A DNA stretch of 35,795 nucleotides, from the NCBI GenBank assembly GCA_015657535.1, contig JADHZB010001465.1, forward strand, positions 3,389 to 39,183. The letters run 5' to 3'. Below the pieces are notes generated by a model. The model had not been told where the DNA came from, made no database searches, and was given only the letters and a program-made list of their open reading frames with translations. Positions 21,901-32,869 of this stretch are shown one piece after another. A program made the position numbers and the translations under genes. How positions within the stretch are numbered: position 1 is the first letter of the stretch; the number at the start of each line of letters is the position of its first letter. Origin of the DNA: Nephromyces sp. MM_2019. Taxonomy: Eukaryota; Apicomplexa; Aconoidasida; Nephromycida.

Positions 21901-24900
21901 TACAAGATGTATCTTTGGCTCTATGCAGAACCCCAATCTCTCTAATTCAGTCGAATGAGGACCCCTAAAAAAAAAAGGAGGGTGGAGCAATCTTGCAAGC
22001 GGAATACAAGGTTTTGCAAACTCAGATAAAAAAAAAATAGTTCGCATAATTTTGAGAGACATAAAAACCATTTAGAGGAGCTTATATTTATTAAAAAACA
22101 AAAAATTTCAAACAATTTCATAAGCTTAATAACACCGGAAGTCTTGCATCATCTGTTTCATCTCTTCTTACACGATTCCTGTTGCCTTTTTAGTAATTAA
22201 AAGGCTTCAGAAGCGTATTTAGTGCAAGTTATTCCGTTGCACATTGCGTATATTCAAAGAGTTACTCACCCGATACTAAATTACACCTAGTTCTAAGTTG
22301 CATCTTTTACTACGCTCTGTACTTCACGTTGTAGTAGGCTTCATGATAGTAAAAACTTTGCCTACAATGCAAGCGGAAAAAAACTCTCTTTCCATCTGAC
22401 ATCCGTCATGAAAATAAAAAGAGATAAAAGTTGACAATATTCAATAGTCATTTAGCTTCTTAAAACAATTCAGAAACAAACGACAAAGAAAGTAGTTTAA
22501 GGCCCTAATGACGGTTGCGCAGTAACTGCTAACAATTTCTGGAGAGTTAATATAACCCACAGAAAGAAATTGACGAGTTGATTTGCTCAGGTGGTTAAAA
22601 ATACTTGAGCAAAATATGCTAAAAGTATTTCATCGGCTCGTTAAATTTGCTATCCTTATGAATTATGTAAAATTTAGTTAATAATTAGCTAGTTTTTATG
22701 AGGTTTATGTGGGTACACAAGCCTTCAAACTGGTGGTAAATGCAAATTTTCCAATTACCGCAAGAAATTTATTGATTAACTGATTGTAGGAGGAGCTTGA
22801 AAATTTGGTCTACATGCACATATTTTGCAAATTCATTTCATATATACATAATAGGGGCAAATAAATCTCCTCTTAGCTTCATACATTTAATAAAAAAATT
22901 TTAATCGGGATAAAGGCTAAAGAAACATAGAGGACGCTAAATTGGAAAAGCAATCTTGATCTGTAGCTACTTGAAGTATGTGGGAGCTGCACTAGTTGCC
23001 CAGGCTGCAGTCCAGATAGGAAACTCACTGCATCCGCGATAATCGTTACCATGTAGTTCTAAAAATAATAAGCAAAGTACAGAGGAATCAGAAATGCCTG
23101 CATGTCATTTCTAATTAATGAATGCTAAAAAATGGACATTTACAGCATTAGAAAAAAAATAAGAGCACCAAAAAAACTTTTGAGTTCAGTCAAAAGTTTT
23201 TTAAAACATTCATTTTAGAATATAGGGTTAGCCAGTTAGTTTTGCTTTTAAACACAAGGACTCTGTGTAGCAAAAAAAATTCATTTTCTGTGTGAAGTTG
23301 AAAAATAATGGCATAAAACCTATTGGTCAGGGCAAACTTTTATGAAATTAGCAAGCTTCACTAGCTGCTTCTTCATTGCATATTTAAAAAACTATATTGC
23401 TTAGTCTCAATTTTAAAAATGTGAGTATCTTTCAAAATAAAACGAAGTATGGGGCCAATGCAATATACGATTTTCTTGCATACAAAAAATTATTGTTTTT
23501 TTATTTGAAGAACACTTTTCCAGTAGTATTTAACCTAGATATTATTAATATACTGCGGCATAAATTTTACTAACGAGCAGAAAATGGTGGCTTCCCACAA
23601 AAATTACACGAAACCTGGCTAGTAGAGTAAACAAAAAAAAGATGTTATTTAAATCCCTTGGAATATTCCTCTAGTTATGTAGAAAAGGTGTTTCAAAAAA
23701 AAAATGTTTCTGGCCAACAAAATTGAAAGTATGTTTGAGTAAAACTATTATGGTGACTTAAGCCAGCACCAGAGTCTTTAATTAAAATAAAAAATAAAAA
23801 AGAACTAATTAAATCATCACAAGTTCCAAGGGATTAGCTAATAGGCAATTTCAAGAGCATGGCATCCTTCAAAGTATTTAATTTTTTATTCACTTTAATT
23901 CCTAATTTCTTTATTTCAAGGTTTATTGAGCCTGTATCAAATACTTTTTGCAAGCACAAAAAAAAATCTTATCATGGAGCCACATAAGTATTGTAGTAAA
24001 TAAAGTTTACTTTCGCTTATTTAGAATCCTTAAAATATCCCATACAAAAAAATTCATCCTAAGAAAAATAGTACTGTATAGCCTAATCCCCAAAAAAGCA
24101 ACAAAATGATTTATACAGGCATTCAAAACGCTTAAACTGAAATTCCTTTATAAAAAATCTTTTCATAATTTTGCTTTAAATAGAACTTTCATTTTTCAAA
24201 CCTAAATTTGTAATGGATATAACCGAATAACCTTAACAATTTTACAAGGCAATAATCCTGATCAAACTATCCACTGACAAAACGTGCTCATTTTTTGAAG
24301 CAAGATAATACGTAGCCACAAAGCAACGCAATAATATAAAAAGCCTATAGACGGTTTAGCATCTTTTAAATGAGGAAAAGCGTACATACCAAGAAATTAA
24401 ATAAAAAAAATACTCAGATCCACGTCATGCTAAGAATTTTCTTATAACGCAAAAAAATAAATAACTTACTGCAATGCCTCTTTCGCTCATAATTACGAAT
24501 AAGAAACAATTGGTAGGGATTGTGCTTGACGTCAGTTGTGGTAACAAATCTGTAGCATGAAATAGAGCTCAGCAAAATAAAATGGATGGGATAAAACAAA
24601 AAATTTTTTCTTGGGCAAATGGTTTCAAATATAATAACATTTTTGCAAAATCTAGAAACTGCATATCGATTAATATTAATAGAATCTATATTCTTTAAGA
24701 ATCACTGGTGATGTAACTTTAGTAGGAAGTTTAATGTAAAGAAATAAGTTAAATGGGCAAGGATATGGCAATTAAACCACAAGAAGCCGCAAGAAGAGAT
24801 GGAGGAAACTAGGCTATAATAAAACCAAACAGCATTAAACAGATTTAATACGCGTAAAAAAAGACTACATAATACAGTGAAATTTTTTTGAAGCGAGCAT

Positions 24901-27900
24901 TTGAGGCTAAGTAAAAACCAGAAAAATACACGGCCAAAACAGGAATATCCTCACCAAAGCTAATATGTATGACTAAATAATTCAAAAATGCATGGAATTT
25001 CGGCCCAAAAAATACCGACGGGCAGGTTCAAAAAGGCAAGAAATAAGAAAACACGTACCAGTTGCCCTTTTATTGATTATAATCTACAGCAGTCACATTA
25101 GTGGGGCGGAAAAAAACTCAGGTACGGAGCTTCTCTATTATCCGTATCATACAATACAAGAAAATCTGGTTAAAATTAGGGCTAAAATTTTTAAAGGTTA
25201 AAAATAAATAATTATGTCGCGTTCACTCTGGAAAAACTTATTTACATCCCGAGGTTAAGCAATATAATGCTGGAAACGGTCAAGTTATAGGGCATAAAAA
25301 AATTCGCTAACTCCTTTTTTACTGCCACACACTTCATCAGTATTTATGTGAGAATAATCAAAGAACTACTTTACGAAAAATTAATGCATTTTGCAGAGCT
25401 AACCCGTATGGGTATGAATAACTGTTCATAAAGGTATCACCAAAAGCATTAATGAACTCCTTCTTAACCTTCTCGAGTTCGTAACCTTCATAAAAATAAT
25501 TTGAAACATAGAAGCAAATAGTAACGAAGAAGCTAAGAAGCGTTAATCATGTACAGAATATAGTATTTAACCTCCATAAAAGTTTCGCTAGGCATAAGGA
25601 TATGCACGATTCAGGCCAGATAAAAATCTTAGACACGAACGAATGCTATACTAAACGATGTAGAACAATATTATATCATTTGAAAGAGATCAAGTGTATA
25701 AAATAAAGAATTTTCTGAGCGAAAAAACCAGTTTCAGCATAAAAAGTACCATAAAGGATATCCGATGTTAAAAAATTCCTCTAGACAAATAGAGCCAATT
25801 AAAAAGAAAATAGGAAAAGAAAGAAATTATTTCATATACGTGGGATTTAATGTTGTGAAAAGTTGGGATATTTTTCTGAGTTAAATTCTTTACTAATAAA
25901 AAAAAAGGCCTTAAAACTATTGCTAAAGTGAAAATTGTGATCGTAGTAAAATTGTAGAAAAAGCAGAAAAGTAATTATAACAGTAGAGTAGGAATCGAAA
26001 TAGTTCAGATGGATGAAAGAGGAAAAATTAAAGTCAATGTAACAAATGTATCATTTTTAAGATGATGAGGATGTAGAAAGAAAACCAGTTGATAATAAAC
26101 TCCATATTTAAAGTGAAAAACTCATTAGGAGCTAATTTAGGCATGTAAAGCACCTGAAGCAAATATGAATAAGCTTAAGCTAAGAAAAAATTGATACGAA
26201 AAAAGCCACTTAATTTTTCCCTGCAAAAAAAAGTGCAGAAAAAGAGTACTTCGATACAATATAAGTATATTTAGCCCGTCAAAAAAGAATATTGATGACC
26301 CTCTGAAAATAGACCAGAGAATACTCCACGATTTCCTGCGAATAGCCTAGCACTCATTCGGGTCCATATGTGGATTAGATGGTTTAGGCTTTTCCCTGAG
26401 AGTAACCCTAAAGCTATGATACCCCCTGCATAAAGCAATAAAATATTCATTAAACACCTAGACGCTTTACCAGCGGAAAGATGAACCCAACCAATCTTAT
26501 GCTAAACTTTTTGCCAAAATTTTCAATGGATGCATTATGTTCGCATCTCTTTCGTATAGAGTGCTTATATATTCTCGTATTTCCCGCTTAAGCCAGCTCA
26601 TTTCATAAAGCTAACTCTTCTGTTTCTTTATCACCATTTGTAGTGTTGGTTCACCTGTTAAGGCTAGTAAGCTTACCTGCGCTGGTTCCTGCTACTAGGT
26701 CGAAGCAATCGATAATCCTGGCATTCGGCACTCCTGATTCTTTGCGAATTTCAAGCTCTAGCCTTTCAAGAATTTTCAAGGAAGAAAGAGCCAATACACC
26801 TCCTCCGTCAAGACTAAGAATAGCTACACTGCATTAACCCGTAAAAAAAAACATGGTGCGGCTTGCAGGTAAGTGAAAATTATACTTTAAGTACTCATAT
26901 AACATTTTTAAAATGCCTTTTCAGCTATTAAAACCCCGGGATAAAAACTTTTTAACCGGGTTAAAAAAAATAGTTGACCCTAAACGTTCAAGCTTCCATT
27001 TAATAATTTGATTATCTTAGTTACAATATACAGAGCAATATATATGCGTCGCTCATCCTTGACTCACTCTGAGAAAATTGTGTAGCACAAATTTTCGAGC
27101 TAAGCTATAACAGCTTAAATTTTGTTATGCCCTATTTCGCTTACCCTCTTGGAAATGGTACTAATGGCTTGCGGGGTATCACCAATTTGTCACTGCAAAA
27201 CTTGAGCGTGCACTCGCACATTAAGGCAAAGCCTGCAAATAAAATATATGCGAAAATGTGGCCACGCTATCATGCTTTAAGCAGAGGCTGTGGGACAACA
27301 AGAAAAAAGTAAACGTGGACTTCTAAGAAAATAACATTGTTCATAACATGCCAAGTGCTCATCAAATTTCAGTGAATTGGTTTATTTGTCGTTCCTATAG
27401 ATGCAATTGTAATTATAAACGTAATTTGAGATGTTATAAAAATAAGCCACATTTGAGGCCTATGCGAACCTAGGGACATTGAGCTATATAAGTAGAGGTT
27501 GAGGCAGCATCCTGATGATGGGACATACAGGTAAGCGCATTGACTGCAACTGGCTTCAGTAGTTATAAGGCCAGATTTTCGCAAGCTCTGCAGATAATTG
27601 CGTAAATGTAAAAAGTTACTAAGCTAGGAAAAGTAATTTTTATTCCAGCATAAAAGAGAGATAAATTTATCGACTCCATTGCATGGCTTGTGTTGCTATA
27701 ATACATAGTACAAAGGAAGTTAGTTCCGGTTAGCTTATAAACGCATGCAAATAGGATTGCGAATAGGGCTAAATTAAAAGACCTGCTACAGCTTACCAGT
27801 AACAGAAAATTTTGGTTTATTTACAAAATTTGTATCTTTCAAGAAGCTCATAATTTTAAACGAAATTAGTATCAAAGTAATTATTTGCTGCTGTGACTTA

Positions 27901-30900
27901 CAAAATCCCGTAGCAATTAAATTACCTGCAATATGAGCAACTGGCAAAGTTTTAGCAGCAGATTTCACAGATTACATGCGGTTTTAAAGATGAATATACA
28001 GGCTGCTACAGTAGCAGCTAAGAAATTTGTTCAGTAGCATGGCAGGAAACAGAGCTATTAGCCCAAAAAAATGAGCTGAACATAAAATTTAAATAAAAGT
28101 ATCCAAGATACCTCCCACGCTAACAGACTAGGAAATTTGCTTAGTGATATTTTTAGCACAGAACAGCGTGGTTTTCACTTTTCAGTTAATGAGCTTCACT
28201 ACATGCTTTTGTCTCTTCTACGCCCCTCAGCGTCACTATCCTTCTACCCCATTTTTTGAACCTCTAATACATAGCTCATACTAAGACTAGCGGGGTTAGC
28301 TCTTTAGCAGTAAAGAAGCTTTTTCTAAAATGGCACTTCATACGAATTCAACAAGTCTCTACAGACACCTACGAAGGTAACCAGGTAATTTACTAACTAA
28401 ACACGCTTCCCTTACAATATATAATTCTTCCAAGATTTTTTCTGTGAGTCTTAATTGCAACTAAAACCCTTTAAGTACACTTCACATCAATATACCAAAG
28501 AAGCGGGAGGAGTAAAAGAACAAAATAATATACACGTGCTGATAACACCTACGCGCTGCATCTCACGGTAAAGTTAAACAAAAACCTTCACATCGTTCGC
28601 AATATTAGCTTGATATATTCTCCTAAACACTCGGAATCCTGCAATAAACCGTGCTAATCGGCTAACATATGCTGAAATAATTAGTATTAAAATTGTTTGA
28701 GCCAACATCTAACTTCATTGCATTTTCTGAGCTCCAATGTAATTTGATTTTTGTATTCTGCGGTACTATTGGTTGACTCAGATGCTTCGTACATCTACCT
28801 CTTGCGACTGGGTCCTGCTATTGCTTGTATGACAGATGAGCGAATTATCAGATTCGGATAGCATGCTACTTAATTCGGAGGCAGCGAAGCCCTCTACAAA
28901 CTCTTGCGAGCAATCCCATGCTGCTTTACGCCCATTTTTCTTCCAAATATCGGTGGAGCGTTCTGTAGGGAGATGGCCAAACTTCGATTCGCATGTTTCT
29001 TGCCTATTACTGAACATAAGTGTCCTTTGCCACTCTACACTATGGGCTGGCCGTACCCCTCCTTTTGGAATGACTTTGTAGGGAGGACTACAAGCAGTAG
29101 ATTTAGCACGCAATTCCTTTCGGAGTTCCAAAAGATCAGAACGCCTTTCTAGCGGATGATCATCACTGCTTCCGGATGATATATCCCATACATTGCCGTT
29201 CTCATCGTTTTCAGAGTGAACTCCATAGCATGCATCGCTGAAATGGATTTCGCTCTTTGTTGTTGATAGTTCATCTGCAGGACTATTACGCAGGTTCCCC
29301 CTAGCTGTTCCATGCGATAGATGAATTGCATCTTGTGAAGCAGGAACAAATAATTTGTACTCGCATGCTATGCGGCAACGAGTAAGTCCGAGCGTAATCC
29401 TATTCGTACCGCCCTTAAAAAAAATTAAGCAAAGGAATACAGACTTTGAAGCATGCATAAAACCTTGTGCTGCTCTTTAGTGTTCTGCACTAGGGATAAG
29501 AGTTATGCCGTCTGCCAAGCTTTTATACATGCTATTACTTGAGTTACAAAGGCGATAAAGATCTCTCTTGAGCTGGCACAAACATACCGTTTACAGAATA
29601 GAATGTCCCGACTGCTATGATACTTACACGTGCTACCCTACCTAAAATCACTCGCACTGTGCACACGGTAGCTTCTTAGGTTATAAATATGAGACTTCTG
29701 CCGAATTCATTGAGCGAATTCTTCTGAGTAGTATGAAATAAAGCTGAGGTTCCCCACTTACAGGAGATTTGTTGAGAAGGTAAATCCCGTAATAACCAGG
29801 TCTCGTAATTGTAATATCTTGATTCTTCTTCCATAGCTGCGACAGAGTAACATGAATACGCTGTATAACAGTTTCTGGATCGTGATTGGCGAAAGAAGGC
29901 TAATTGTGAAACTTATGAAGCTGTTTTCTACATTGCTTGAGCACTTTGGCCTATGGCTTCGCGCTGCAACGACACACTATCTCTTCTGCTCATCCTTCAA
30001 TAGTCTTAGGCTAATACTGAATACTGGAGTTCTCTGAAGTATTTGTCAGGACATTATTCCATCTCCACAAAGCCTAGCGAATCCACTTGCTAACAAGCTT
30101 ACATACAGGGCGAAAGCGGTAACGGGACAAGTATACCACTATACTGTGATTTACCATTACAAAGCAGGTCCCTAAGCAACTAAATAATTGATAATTCCGG
30201 AAAAAAAAAACTCTCGGCATCGAATTACAAAGAGAGACGAAGATTGTACTTTCCACATCAATAGGTGCCCAAAAACTAACCTGGAACAGGGGTAAGCAGA
30301 TCACTTTTGTATGCAACAACGGTTGCAAGAACTATCTTGCAGATCATATGCAAGCTGTATCACTAACACATCATCTCACTCCGGATTTTACGGAAAAAAA
30401 GTATGGATATAATACAGCATACAAGAGTAGCAGCAGGAAGTAATCTTTCTTGCAGTACACTAGCATAATCATCGTGGCCTCGCAAAAATTGCATAACTAG
30501 CTGCGCAAAGGAAGCTTGCCTTACATGAGAGCCCAAATAATGCTACAACTATTCTGAAAACTTTTTTGTTTAAAAATTGCTCTGGCTACTCACGTTCCCA
30601 TCAAAAACTAAAAGAGATGATATATTTTCCTGACTCGGGAAGTACTGTGAACCATCACATCCACGACTTTCAGAGGATGCTTGTCCTCTTTTCACGGACT
30701 CTTTCATACTGCGCAGTGCTTAAATGTATTTAGGCTGTCTCGAGGGTCCTGTACAAAGACAGATCAATGCTCTTATTAGGAGGATCATTATAGGGATTGC
30801 AACTGCAGGTAAATCTTCGCATACAAGTTAAACCATGTTCAAAAATGATGAAATCATCTTCAGGTGGCCCGTTTCTAACTCGCAAAATCTCGGGTATGCG

Positions 30901-32044
30901 TTAGGGTTCCCAGCAACTTTTCGGGGCTCCCTTCGAAGACCTTCCGTATATTTCCTTTTCAGAAGTATTCCTTCAAGTTGCCGCGCTACCTATACCTACT
31001 CTAACGCTCCATTCGTGCTTCATCTTTATTCTCTTACCTTCCTTGTCTAACACTATGAACCTAAGTCCCTTTTCTCATTTTCTATTTTTCTGCGGGCTTA
31101 ATATACAATAAGCATGCTCCACAGGACAAAAAGTGATCATGGCCACGATTTAGTTCTGTAAGTGCGGCTGAGCAGCGGCTAAAACATGAAATCTCCATAA
31201 TAAGTGTACATGTTGGGAACAGCTTGTATTCGTTTGTATCCTGTATGTATGCTTGCTGCCGCGGCTGTTGGCCTACATATTGGCATAGGCCAAATAAGCG
31301 CCGCTAATGAACACACGTAGGCGAGTACTTACTTTACTATAAACAATGTGGAGTTTTGTGTATGACCCGCGCAAAAATCTTCATTTTAGGATCTGCATCT
31401 ACCTTGCCTTTACGAAGGCATGATAGGTATCGTAATACACACCTTAACTGGTCCTCATCCGTATAAGAAATATCAATATACCTTCGAGTGTAACTTGCAC
31501 TTGAAAACCACGGCTTTTCTAATCTTGACCTTAACAAGCCCATAATCTTTACATTTCGCAAGGTAAACTGCCAGCATATGACGATCCAGGTGAAATATGA
31601 CACTTTCTAGTGGCAATTTCTACCGAATCTCGCCACTAGCAGTTAGCCATTCCGGGCTACACTTTATGTAACCTCAATATGGTACGCTTTTTGATGTGCT
31701 TTTGACATCGAGCAAAAGTCCTTTACATACTCCCGACGCACGTTATGCCCTCGTTAAACTATTTCCGCGCTAATCATTGGGAAGTAAAAATGAGCTCCCC
31801 CACCTTTATATTGACAGGTTACCACGGTAGCTAGATGCCTAAAACTGCATAATTTTACGCGCTAGAGTATGGAAATATCTTTGCGGATACCACATGGAAC
31901 CTAGTCATTTTTATACTATAGAGCGCTGAAATAACGGTTCGCTTTACTAGCGTAAATATTTTTCAGGCCTATAATATCTACTATCTTCCTTGGCTCGAAT
32001 GAAAATAAATCCTTTTCGTGGTCACCTTTCTCAAAGGCCGACAC
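18932..32044 (-). CDS. Patatin-like phospholipase, at least 17 exons (5' end unresolved)
   Basis: Predicted serine lipid acyl hydrolase. Exons: 32044-31948, 31606-31482, 30989-30880, 30708-30594, 30280-30155, 29899-29762, 29413-28799, 27587-27529, 26828-26677, 26425-26300, 25485-25404, 24549-24470, 23058-22971, 21964-21841, 20405-20361, 20168-20074 and 19088-18932. All phases match (2,334 nt, 777 residues), with no start codon in the first exon. Counting from there, the patatin domain is about 463-777: VAILSLDGGGVLALSS, nucleophile elbow GTSAGG (Ser511), FVTTTDVKHNP followed by LIRNYE, ATSAAPTYFKG, catalytic Asp in LVDGALKANNP (Asp660), LIVSIGTG, and a helical tail ending KLSRVLAGRLKR. This order and spacing match the family's Ser-Asp dyad. 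The position normally Arg in DGGGxRG is Leu. Residues 1-460 match nothing I know. The core from 26828 down is secure; exons above 28799 rest on phase and splice sites only. Introns reach 1.4 kb and are AT-rich. Confidence 0.85.
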
Positions 32045-32099
32045 CTGGCAAGCCTAAACGGTGATATAGGATATGTTTTCATCATGTGTATAATGCGGG

Positions 32100-32421
32100 T
32101 AAACAGAGCGAACTTTCAGGCCGGATTTCCTTAGGGTACGTAGCTAGCTTTTTAAGTTGAGAAATGCAAATTATCGGAATAGCTGGTGTAACCTGTAACA
32201 CTTTAATTTGCAGCATCAAATGCATAAAATACTTCCAAAAGAGGCTAAAATCCTATAAAAGCATTCAGTTGCAGTGGGCATTTTCTGCATTACAAATTTT
32301 TTGGGGGCCCAAGCAGGAACCAATGATTACCCAGAAGAGAAAACAATAAAAGCATACATAAGAAATCCATGATAGCCCAGAACAAAACCAAAGAAAGCCC
32401 GGATGAATTTGATGAAGTCAT
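32100..32421 (-). other. Candidate 5' exons of the patatin-like gene
   Basis: Two open stretches look exon-like. 32421-32331 starts with ATG and reads MTSSNSSG followed by about 22 hydrophobic residues (LSLVLFWAIMDFLCMLLLFS), ending at donor gtaatc. That would make a signal peptide or membrane anchor. 32192 to about 32100 follows acceptor gtgttacag and reads VTPAIPIICISQLKKLA and onward. I could not find phases joining both to the exon at 32044, so at most one model piece is right as drawn. They lie just downstream of the SF3B3 stop codon (32870), leaving about 450 bp for a promoter. Confidence 0.35.
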
Positions 32422-32869
32422 CGAGCAAAATTGTTTTATTTACACTCGTTAACTCCGATCAAATAGTTTAGAAATCAGGGAGAGACGAATCAACACCATT
32501 TCACTAGAAGAGGGGGGAGCATATGCACATGACCGAAAGATAATTGCCAACTCCAAGACATGTATAAAAGCATGTCATGTAGCAACGCATCAGGAGGATA
32601 TATACAGTTATATGTACATAATTTGATGCTAGATCATACACTACATTCAGACCTATATATAGAATCTCATTCAATGAGGTGGTTAAAGCACATAACAATA
32701 CAAAGCAACGTCGCACAGTGAAAGCAAATAAAATAGAAAGTGAACCAGTGTGCAGTATTTTCATCCTTCACACTTAAAATCCAAAGGCCCCGCACATGAA
32801 TAAGAATATAACAAAGTTTAATCTAGCTTTCGCGTGAAGCGATCCTTAGGAGAGTGTGCACGCAATTGA
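32422..32869. other. Gap between two minus-strand genes
   Basis: This interval lies between the SF3B3 stop and the first candidate exon of the patatin-like gene. It should hold the SF3B3 3' untranslated region and the next promoter. The minus ORF at 32504-32764 is hydrophobic and shows no family or splice support. Confidence 0.4.

Noticed and set aside
28836..29152. Plus-strand ORFs of 81-82 codons
   Set aside because: Shadows of the 615-bp minus-strand exon 29413-28799.
31337..31603. Minus-strand ORF read as RRYIDISYTDEDQ and onward
   Set aside because: A different frame of the same stretch (SVIFHLDRHMLAVYLAKCKD) has acceptor, donor and phases that fit the neighbouring exons.
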